This document shows positions 52,001-59,400 of a DNA stretch of 64,000 bases, piece after piece. The notes beneath the pieces are model-generated. The model searched no databases and was not told the origin of the DNA. It saw only the letters and a list, made by a program, of their open reading frames with translations. The DNA is from Tritrichomonas musculus (Eukaryota; Parabasalia; Tritrichomonadida; Tritrichomonadidae): assembly GCA_039105265.1 (NCBI GenBank), contig JAPFFF010000001.1:10106001-10170000 (forward strand), given 5' to 3'. The position numbers were made by a program, and so were the translations under genes. Positions within the stretch are counted from its first letter, which is position 1. Every line of letters begins with the position of its first letter.

Positions 52001-52510
52001 TGAATTGTTAATTTCTTGTTGTAATTGATTATATAATGGAACGTAAGTATTATTAAAATTTAACTCAAATACTCGAAAATCTTGCGCCAAACTCTGGAAT
52101 TCTCCTTTAGTTAGTTTAAAATCTTCCAAAAAATCTAATAATTCTTGAATTGTTTTTTCAAATTCTTGTAATTCCCTATCCATTTCATCTTTTGTGTCTT
52201 TCATTTCTTGTAAACCTTTTTCAAAATCTGATCTTAAGCGCTTTACTTTATCTACTTCAACTTCGTTATCTTTTACTCGTTGCGCGAGTTCACCTTCATT
52301 AATTTGCTTATTAATATTATCTTGATAGAGTTGATATTGTTGAGTCAATGAATCCACTAGAACTGTTTTTTCTTTGAATTTCTTGATAAGATTTCGCAAA
52401 GCTTTAGTATTTTTAATCACCATTTGGCTTAATGTTTGAGAATCAATTGTTTTACCATTGAATGCGTTTAAAGTGACTGTTGTGGCAAGACCGAGAGGAT
52501 CGTCTTCCAT
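46025..52510 (-). CDS. Giant coiled-coil protein with beta-helix-like C-terminal domain
   Basis: 2,161 residues. Residues about 30 to 1,900 are almost uninterrupted heptad coiled coil, rich in Lys, Glu, Asp, Asn, Gln and Ser with regular Leu/Ile, and no Pro-rich break. The last 240 residues (from about 1,920) differ: short strands such as VKIIIPKSTRVLW, VAIIGEDKETSVIQMKG, SSLLIKNIRIEA, LVQLSGCTVNS and SFVHVQFDQCRIT suggest a right-handed beta-helix. I know no named family with this pairing. A fibrous cytoskeletal role (for example in axostyle, pelta or costa, large trichomonad fibres) is a guess from the architecture. The DNA for the C-terminal domain is clearly richer in GC than the coiled-coil part. 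Confidence 0.85.
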   Translation of the reverse strand: MEDDPLGLATTVTLNAFNGKTIDSQTLSQMVIKNTKALRNLIKKFKEKTVLVDSLTQQYQLYQDNINKQINEGELAQRVKDNEVEVDKVKRLRSDFEKGLQEMKDTKDEMDRELQEFEKTIQELLDFLEDFKLTKGEFQSLAQDFRVFELNFNNTYVPLYNQLQQEINNSKSQLEDYENDLTDLKNKHDNDIRNLRNDYLKKDVIDQLTNDFNDKLNLMKSELQAEFEQKLKDSQQDQDNKFKSKLNKLKKKHDDLSSKHNELADNFANSRDFFNNKFEVCESDITRLDNNVSENANAIEDTKSSLTDEINKIKGKMNDQQKQIDDHDEKILAIEEFDRKINDEELPKLQDEIDTNKDEFDDFVQKTKENEEQINDQIEEINNTVDKKIKKISDELDKLKKQVNDNYDQNKREHNEIKDKLMTHDQQIDNQENELATMCEQNDEFRSNIKEEFIKFQDKLENSFNEAQTKAEITRKSVDLRCKTLEEDINKIKKDIHQVKNDTSVDLSNFQHEIDKSHEDSKQELAEFKRYTESFIEKLNYEKDEMKGEITEWNKQQFQKIDIKIDNIYDSMKTLQPNDGVNIGLLAEKMNKSYEELRDKINSLITEDRFKKGLENSMNRINTDFNSKIEQISIELEAIKDKNASSLSEQIGTIREKINELEAESTKQITQSIDENQKAIQENSQNIMNIITSIQNSARSSSESFEEFKQSLSEDMDTAKADIKKMNDLIKLNQEDSVKRDNQTNEMIRSSLEGIQSNAMTSFQKELQDIQDQINETNGKCTQSKIAEVNLQKSIKDVDSKSKSEISAIQTKLDNSVDQINNFINDKVHELITKINRVQSFYDTLVGESEIDFPTLVKNLLSIQDQIDSKLGSCNQDINKFHDTLSAEIKKVNDTNISETAKVAKLVQDLRTETNESITQSSIDLNNKLNSTSSAIQENISNLSKELNEFIGVDKLKISDVVIMIQNLRTDCENKDDFISKSVKEHDDYLQEQINQISDQIVQYSEKVEQAFQTSKTKTNEKIKKVQDELEKCISNIRELLTQMNNDVSRISDNGRLTLPQVVSDMENIITTSSDSFIKTQDSMKELYNLLKDQLKNLKKEFSDIKDGSENISLTSLAAKIEKNENDISQVKLQQDEFIELSNTNFHQTELNNKVKIDELEELIGSFEKKLENQIEDVKTTANTTEEKYQGKFAEIYQQIEKTSSKIEEKSQERVNEINKRLDSFNDSNIKSNEEIAKRQIDLEAKVESNEKRFEKELSSINSRIIDKIGIIETRTTKNVDDKSNELNEKLRSIESKISKNSNLATDSINSALEFYIDETNKLKVELTRIRGETNPKSKESLGNESLATLSQIVNKMKESNEARFKSIEDRNMILNETINKNVSEMNTKLIDGDKVVQSQVDELKIQFQNLETTMNSTNETTVKEITDKYSKLEHLITKNETSFNDTIESIQTRLDTTIQANESNNKSQFESINTNLKELANTVNSNRDSFEKIITQTAQRIDDYFKKDNESIRQTITDLSEKLNKRSTKIIDACNKKFADIDNTTASITTDHENSIIAIKLLLENSENQLKEMISNTDKTISNSNQELTHKIELITQRSDEIQKVVTSNEDKEKKDYLKLQSEINNNQASTNAAFDQMMSVIKSHLDKRKQEIKKLGSKVQLQFQQVTEEINNSNSQITKNAIIAKENLESVMDDVRKENKANLNKQKETNSNLSKKIKEITQDISARINPAFSDINDKIVNTNGRIDSLEESLRNHQVMNNQTFSEVDEQFNKVNNSIESSQNILKDKIENEKKFLLDKNTKALQQVDNLSAEHSKFQTKIDSILIEIEDLKKVHFYNAEMEAFSIKFDEILAYVDKNKEVICNFIHSAFLSSSLLPIKGDPLYTDASVTSKEAFSEIEQTIQIEEKKNNKENEEGVKVIENVANDTEIGRILRKELKSNISVKIIIPKSTRVLWDKTVQISPHQKVAIIGEDKETSVIQMKGLETFSGVPIYSNLNPDDKNFNENEYIVVCDPSRCLIDGFSSLLIKNIRIEAVCTSNRNEQEDLRALFVCRGWDAIGPSLVQLSGCTVNSDHSVVNVGGNSFVHVQFDQCRITNSSVNENDKEKEGDGVEMIYPVLAESGAYPNGYGVIADNGTVLAGKGIEWLKSLYLINSESNVD

Positions 52511-52706
52511 ATTTATAAGATTTTATCTAAAATTCAAATTTGGTTTTATTTTTTCAAAAACTTCAATTTTAAATTAAATAAAAAGACGTTTAAAACAGTT
52601 GAAATAAAATTTTGTAAAAAACAACTTTTTATTAAAGAGTTTTCAATTTAACCCAGAAAACAAAAGAAAAAGAGATCTGAAAATATATAATAAATATAAT
52701 AAAAAT

Positions 52707-53885
52707 TTAATTAAAACTATCTTCATCATCATCAAAAGACACAGATTTCTTCTTTTGTGCAAGTGCCAAATATCTTTGGCTTTCTCTTGTAAGAGTATGC
52801 TCTGAACCGGCAGTGACATCAAACATTTGACTTGCTTTTGTTAGTAATCTGAAAGCTTCTCTCCAATCGCCAACCACACATTTTAATAATCCGTGCGCAA
52901 ATAAAGCTTGGGCAACAGCAATCTGTGTTTGACCATGCATTTCTTTTTGCGCTTCAACAATCTTTTTCAAAATCTGATCTGCATTTGTAGCTGTTGATTG
53001 TGTCCAATCTGGTGGAAGTGAAACCTCACCACCATCAAAAACAGGTACAAGACATTTCTGTAAAAATGGAGTCCAAATACTATGAACTTTTTCAAATAAG
53101 GCAACAGCACTTTCGTGATCTCCTTTGTCTATAAAAGTAGTTCCCATATAATATAATGGAGTGGCAGTATCAATATGATCAGGACCTTTTATTTGAGAAG
53201 TATAGTATGCATCCGATGCAAAATGCTTGAGAGCTTTGTCGTATTTTCTTTGTGCAAGACATAACTTTCCAAAGTTTCGAGAAAGTTGGCATTTAAATGA
53301 AGGAGATGCATTTGGATGTTGAATAAGAATCCATTTTGCTTGACAAAGGTGTTCTTGGGCCTTGTCAAATATTTGCGCTGCGATGTTTGCTTCTGTTAGA
53401 AGAAGATAAGGAGGAACAAGCTCAAGAGATGTATTACCATATACATCAGCTGCGTATCTAAGAGCTTGAAGACCTGCTGGGTGAGCAAGTTCAGGATGTT
53501 GTTCTTGAAGATGGCGTAAAGCTTCATTTTTGCAGATAGTAAGAACAACTATTTTTGTATTTTTGACTTGTTCTGTTCGCATTGAACGCTCTTCTTGAGT
53601 ATGAAGAACTGGAGGTGGCGCTCGTAAAGCTGCAATATAGGGACATATTTTAGAGTGAACAGAATTCCAGTCCATCTCTTGATGCTCAGCACAACAATAA
53701 TAAGTACGTTTACAAAGAGAACATTGCAAATGCGATTCTCTAGAACATATTTCACAATTATAGGAAACACCTTTTGGATTTGAAAGTGGGTTGTGAACAA
53801 GAAGTTCAGGAAGATTATGCTTCGATGCGAATTCGTCGGCATATTCAGGAGTGAGACCGTCAAGAAGGGGTCCAGTGACAGTCAT
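52707..53885 (-). CDS. ZMYND12-like MYND zinc finger and TPR protein
   Basis: 392 residues from the ATG at 53885; a frame start three bases upstream is TTG. Residues 44-81 form a MYND finger (CEIC, CSLC, YYCCAEHQ, DWNSVHSKIC). The rest is TPR-like: YGNTSLELVPPYLLLTEANI, AQEHLCQAKWIL, RNFGKLCLAQRKYDKALKHF, SDAYYTSQIKGPDHIDTATP, GDHESAVALFEKVHSIW. The order and wording follow human ZMYND12 (YGLSSVELVPAYLLLAEAS, AEEYLFQAQWTVL, HRNLGLLYIAKKNYEEARYH) closely. ZMYND12 and its trypanosome counterpart TbTAX-1 are axonemal proteins needed for flagellar movement, which suits a flagellate. Asp/Glu-rich end. Confidence 0.85.
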   Translation of the reverse strand: MTVTGPLLDGLTPEYADEFASKHNLPELLVHNPLSNPKGVSYNCEICSRESHLQCSLCKRTYYCCAEHQEMDWNSVHSKICPYIAALRAPPPVLHTQEERSMRTEQVKNTKIVVLTICKNEALRHLQEQHPELAHPAGLQALRYAADVYGNTSLELVPPYLLLTEANIAAQIFDKAQEHLCQAKWILIQHPNASPSFKCQLSRNFGKLCLAQRKYDKALKHFASDAYYTSQIKGPDHIDTATPLYYMGTTFIDKGDHESAVALFEKVHSIWTPFLQKCLVPVFDGGEVSLPPDWTQSTATNADQILKKIVEAQKEMHGQTQIAVAQALFAHGLLKCVVGDWREAFRLLTKASQMFDVTAGSEHTLTRESQRYLALAQKKKSVSFDDDEDSFN

Positions 53886-54334
53886 CAATATTTTTCTTAT
53901 TTAGTAGAAATTAATAAGGATTTATAACGGAAAAAAAATTTATATTTCAACTTATTTTAATCGTATATACCAAATATAAATTCAATTTTTTATAAAACGT
54001 ACAAAATAATAAATATTCTTTTCATTAATTTTGTTGAAATATTTTGCATATTATATTTGATATATCTGATCTATAATAGTTTTACAATTGCATTAAAACA
54101 ATATTCATTAATATTTTTCATTTTAATAAAATATTATCAAAACGTTCATTTTAATACCTGGCTTTTTTTTATGAATTTAAAAATTATCATCAAGCTACAA
54201 TGAGAATCATTAATTTTAATTTAATATATTCACTGGTTTGCTTTCATTCAAGATTAATAACCGTTACAGATTTAAACGGCTCTTATAATAGATTTTCGTT
54301 AAAATCCAATAAAATTAAAAATATAATATATCAA
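53886..54334. other. Divergent intergenic region
   Basis: About 450 bp between the ZMYND12-like gene and the BTB-like gene, AT-rich. It includes an in-frame ATG at 54,200 for the BTB-like protein (see that entry). No other feature seen. Confidence 0.4.
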
Positions 54335-55936
54335 ATGTCAAATACTCCTCAATCAAGAACTCCACGCTCAACGACTACCCCACGTACTCCATCAATTCAA
54401 ATCAAAACATTTTCGCTATGGTGCAATAATAAACGTATTGACTTTGAAGCCGAAATTTTTGCTAAAATGTCAAGAAAATGCGCGCAACTAATACGTGAAG
54501 GTCAAACTCAAGGAATAATTGGTCGTAGAGTTCGTTTAGAAACTCTTGAAGCATTTGTTGCCGCTTGCCAACTAAAAGCTTTTAAAGTTACAGCAACAAA
54601 TGCATTCGAACTTAAATCTCTTTCAATAGAATGGGGCGTCCAGTCACTAGAAAAATTTGTTGACAATTATATTGAATCAAAGAATCTACAAGAACCAACA
54701 AACATAGATCACGTAGGCGTTCTTATTGATCATTTAGATCATGGAATTGATGATCCAAATGATATTTACACAGTCGCTAACATTGTTAATGATGCATTAC
54801 AAGACGAAAGATTCGAGAGAGTTCCACCAGAAGTTATATTCAAGATTTTAGTAGCTTCTGATCAAAAGAATATTGAAAATAATGATAATAACTTAAATGA
54901 AGCCGAACCAGATGATCATCAAATTCTTGACCAACATTTACTTATTGATTTTACATTGAATATGATGAAAGATCCTAGATATGTTGCATCAGCAGTACCA
55001 TTAGCACTCCTTATTGATTTTAGACTTCTTACAAAAGAACAAAGAGATTTTATTTTCCATTGTAAAGAAATGCATGAACAAAACATTGGCTATTTCGTTG
55101 CATATTCAATGAGTGCAACAAGGAATAAAGCAGAAAGAGAGCTTGCCCAATCAGAGGCTCAACTTCTCACTGATCTTAATTCTTTAAGAGAAGGCTTGAA
55201 ACAACATCAAAGATCAAATGTTGCTAAACTTAAAAAAGAACAGGATGATTCAATAGGAGATATTAAAGAAGAACTTCAGAAGAGACAAGAAATAATTAAA
55301 GATCTTCAAGATAAAGGAACTGAATTTGAATCGACTCTCGATGAAGATGCAGCAAACCATGAAGATCGTTTTAATCAAATGAAAGAGTTAATCGATCAGA
55401 TCGATGCTTTTACATCACAACGTAATGCTGTTGCAAAGGGCAAAGAAGTTTTAATTCCAGATCAAGTTACAACACAGCTTGAACCATTTAAGAAGGAATT
55501 AAATACTCAACTTAAAAGTCTTGCGCTTGATGGACAGCAAAGTTGTAATGAACTCGAAGAAAAACTTACATCAACAATTGAAAACGAAAAGAAAAGACTC
55601 AGATCTCTTTCAGGAAGGCTTGATGACGCAGGTGATAATGCTGATAGTATTAACGCAGAATTATCTGATATTAAAGCTACTTTAGCTGCAAAGATTGTAC
55701 ATGACAGAATTAGATTTGACAAATATCTTAGAAGGAGCGATAATAGATTTGCTGCTTTTATTAAAACAGATACTGAAGATGGTATTTGGGATCTTGAACC
55801 AGAGAAAGTTGCTCAGGCTGAGCAGTTTGTTATACAGATAGAAGAAATTGTTCTTGATAATTGTCCAATTCGTGGAACTGGTGTCGGCACTGCTAATCCA
55901 GCAAAAACGCCGACAAAATCCCAGGATCAACAGTAA
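54335..55936 (+). CDS. BTB-like domain plus coiled-coil protein
   Basis: 533 residues from the ATG at 54335 (MSNTPQSRTPRSTTTPRTPS). An in-frame ATG at 54,200 would add 45 hydrophobic and basic residues; the Ser/Thr/Pro-rich opening at 54335 seems the natural start. Residues about 27-115 look like a BTB/POZ-type fold in trichomonad style (FSLWCNNKRIDFEAEIFAKM, ETLEAFVAACQLKAFKVTAT, WGVQSLEKFVDNYIE). A helical part of 150 residues follows, then a coiled coil from about 310 to 490. This family is large in trichomonads; function is unknown. The Thr/Pro-rich C-terminal tail mirrors the N-terminal one. The 3' UTR runs into the inverted-repeat element at 55,989. Confidence 0.7.
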   Translation: MSNTPQSRTPRSTTTPRTPSIQIKTFSLWCNNKRIDFEAEIFAKMSRKCAQLIREGQTQGIIGRRVRLETLEAFVAACQLKAFKVTATNAFELKSLSIEWGVQSLEKFVDNYIESKNLQEPTNIDHVGVLIDHLDHGIDDPNDIYTVANIVNDALQDERFERVPPEVIFKILVASDQKNIENNDNNLNEAEPDDHQILDQHLLIDFTLNMMKDPRYVASAVPLALLIDFRLLTKEQRDFIFHCKEMHEQNIGYFVAYSMSATRNKAERELAQSEAQLLTDLNSLREGLKQHQRSNVAKLKKEQDDSIGDIKEELQKRQEIIKDLQDKGTEFESTLDEDAANHEDRFNQMKELIDQIDAFTSQRNAVAKGKEVLIPDQVTTQLEPFKKELNTQLKSLALDGQQSCNELEEKLTSTIENEKKRLRSLSGRLDDAGDNADSINAELSDIKATLAAKIVHDRIRFDKYLRRSDNRFAAFIKTDTEDGIWDLEPEKVAQAEQFVIQIEEIVLDNCPIRGTGVGTANPAKTPTKSQDQQ

Positions 55937-56473
55937 TAAATATTTTCAGGTTATTTATTCCAATTTGTTTATTTTTTTTATTTATTTTAAACGGTACTGC
56001 GATCGCCGATCGGATGTAAATTATCAAAAGTATTTAAAAAACTGTAATAATCGAAACAAACCAAGTATATAAATAGAACACATTATATATAATAACTTAT
56101 TAAAATATTGGAAGGATTTTCTAATTTGATTTGATGATTTATGTGGATTAAATTTGAATGAAAAACTCATTTTATCCATTCAAAAAAAAAAAAATTTCAT
56201 ATGGTATGTCCTTAAAAATTAAAATTCATATCCAAATTTCATTAAAGAATTTGATTTTATATTATATTAAATTAACTGTTATATATTTTTTTTTTAGGCA
56301 TTTCCAGGTTATTTAATTTTGCTCCCAATCGCAGTACCGTTTTATTTTATTTTTTTTACACAAAAAAATCAAAAGCTCAGAAATATTTGAATTACCCTTT
56401 TGAAATAACAGAAAAAAATAATTACGAAGGGTTCTATTGTGACCGTTTGCATCGATAAAATAAAGTTATTTTA
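55937..56473. other. Intergenic region mostly filled by an inverted-repeat element
   Basis: 537 bp between the BTB-like and DOCK genes, both on the plus strand. The element at 55,989-56,342 takes up two thirds of it; the remaining 130 bp before the DOCK ATG are AT-rich. Confidence 0.6.
55989..56342. mobile_element. MITE-like element, 354 bp, with 15-bp terminal inverted repeats
   Basis: AAACGGTACTGCGAT at 55,989-56,003 is exactly mirrored by ATCGCAGTACCGTTT at 56,328-56,342. Between them is AT-rich noncoding DNA. The GC content of the ends contrasts with the surroundings. Flanks are T/A-rich on both sides, so a target-site duplication could not be told, and the transposon superfamily is open. 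Length and lack of coding suit a non-autonomous DNA element. It lies only 52 bp after the stop codon of the BTB-like gene. Confidence 0.6.
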
Positions 56474-59400
56474 ATGGAATTAATTGACGATTTGATTCAA
56501 GACGATATAAAAAATACATATAACGCAAAGAAAATACCATGGATGAAGCCTATAGTTCGAATGCATTCTAATCTAATTCCTTTTATTCCTCCCGACATTA
56601 CAGATCTTATTCATGATCCGAATATACTTGAAACTCCTGTTGGAAAATTATTTTGTGAGCCAGGATGCGAAATGGAAATCGACTTTCCTGAAGAAATTAT
56701 TCCACAATCCCCACAGCAAAAAAATAATCCGACTCTTTTAAAAACCGCAACGCTTCAAAGTATATCGCAAATTTATTCGCATAATTCTATTCCTCGAATC
56801 AAAGAAATCAATAAAACTTTTGGATTTAATTCTACTTCATCATTTTTTGGAAATATTTCAGCACCAAGTCCCCAAACAGCTGTTGGTAATGTTAAAATGT
56901 TTTCTTTTCGTGTTGCAACTTTTCAATCAATGTTTAAAATGGTAGAGCCCATGATATGCTCTGCATTTTTATTCGATGATCGTGAAAAAGTTATCGTTTC
57001 TGATTATTGGAATTTTATTCCTCAGTGTTCAACTTCATTTTTCGACAAAGAAAATATTCAATATGGTAATAATCTTGTTGCCTCATTTCAGGCAGATCCC
57101 AAATTTGTTCAAGAAGAATCATATCTTATAATTCTTTTAAGTCATCCTCTTGGTGAAGATAACAGCGCTGCAATGATTAAATATTTTCAGAATCCCATAT
57201 CCGCAACTGAACAATCGGCAGAAAAAAAAATGAAACAAATATTTCCAAGGATGAAAGATGTTTTTACAACCTTTGCTTGTACATATATTAAGTTTTCTGC
57301 CCTAAGAAATGCTGGAGATAAACCAGTTCAACTACCACCACCTTTTATTACAGAAGCTCCTTTACCAGAAGATAAAATCCATGATTTAATATCAGATGCG
57401 TCCAAAAAGAATTTGAAACAAATCCAGATTCAAATTGAACTTCAAAGGATTCAAGAACAATTTTTAACTATACGTCCAATTTCAAAACTTAGGGCACAAC
57501 CTCTTCTTTTCCCAATTCATCAACTCTCAATCCGTATCAATTCAGTTAAGATATCTTCATCACTAAAGTTTAAAAATATCATTGTTGGAGTTTCATTAAG
57601 AAGTGGAAGTAATATAATAAAAGGAATCCATACTAAGCTTGATCCTTTCAATACAGCTGAAGTTGATTACACAAGATGCTTTTACCACAATAGATCTCCT
57701 CCTTTTGATGATTCTTTTCTCTTTGATCTTCCTTATCCTATTCCTGATGATCTCGAACTCGTTTTTGAACTGTTTCATGTCCATGTAAAGCCATCTGAAA
57801 AGCAAATGACTCCAATTGGCACTGCTCGCCAATCCGTTTTTAATCCCTTAAACAAAGATATTTTAATCAAAGATCTTCAAAATGTCACGCTATCCATAGA
57901 ATCGGCCAACTCAAGCGATAAAGGAAAAGATAAAATATCAATATCTACATATCTCAGATCTAATCTCTCCACAAATTCTCAATCGTTTTACGATTTTGTT
58001 GAATACCATAAAATTGATTTGGTTGCTCGTATTTTAGCAATGCCAAAGAATATTATTATTACAAACTTAATGTATATTTTAGAAATTATCTTATCGACAG
58101 AACTTGAAGCTGATACTTTTTCATTTCACGCTTTTACTACACTAAGAGATCAATGCCTTCCTCGTCTTGATCCTTTAATGTTTGAAAGATTTTTAATGAT
58201 TTATGTTCGTTACTTTGCATTTCGATCTAAGGAACCAATAAAAGTGAAAGTTGAAGATCAGCCTATTAAATTATCGGAACAAAATAAAAATCGTCAGTCG
58301 CCTATGGAGACATCATCACTTTTAATTTTGCCAAAGAGCGATCCAGTATGTGATAAATCTCTTGAAGTTTCTCAAGCTGATGCAAATGTCACTGATTCTT
58401 TAATTGATTTTAATTTTCAAAAACCTTCTTCTCCCCAACAAAATAATTCTTCTAATGAAGATAACGAAATTCGTTCTTTCCTGACTAAATTCTTTACTGA
58501 ATATTCGAAAGTTCTTAACTCAGATGAAGGATTAACTTCATTACAATCATTAGTCGATTTCTTCTTCACATTAATTATCAAAGCTCTCACCGTCACAAAG
58601 ATCACCATTCTTGGATCTGAATTTGATGAATTTCTAAAAAATTATTGCCAAAAAATTTCACCGGATCCAAATATTTCAAGAAAACATGTCAAATCTCTTG
58701 GCTTATTCTCAAATTTACTTTTTGATATTGGAATGCCGTCAATGTCATCTAAAGTTACATTTATTGTTATTTCAACTTTTCTTGAAAAGCCACAAATGCA
58801 TTGGATAATTATTACTTACATTAATTTTGCTTTTCGCCCTTCATTGTTCTACTACTCATTGAAATATGTTAGTGAATTTAAAGAAATTTTGATTACGCTA
58901 CTTCGAAAAGCGATGAAGTCAATAAATAGTGAAGGATTACGACCAATATTTGCCATTCTTTTACAACTTTTTGGAAGTTATGATATCGATATGACAACCG
59001 AAATCGCGTCAATTCTTATTGAATGTCTTAAAGGTCTCCGTCCCAATCAGCTTCCGCCTACAACAGAAATCATTACTCATTTAGCTTTCTTTAATTTTCT
59101 ACTTGAATTTTCTGATAAAAAAGCACTTCAAAATTTCACAAAAACAGAAAATTCACCAACCTTATTTAAACTTGTACATTTCATGATTGGACATGTCACA
59201 TTAAAAGAAATGACTATCGTTAGACGTTTTCAAATTTGCAAAACAACAAGTAATGAAGAGCCACAAAAAGAAGTCAAGCCATTAAATTCAGGTCCAGTCC
59301 ACAGACAAAGAAGTGATACTGTTAAACCAAAGAAAAGGCCCGTTATCGTTCCACAGCCAGCGACTAATCGACCACAAGATAATTTCGTATCAAATGACCC

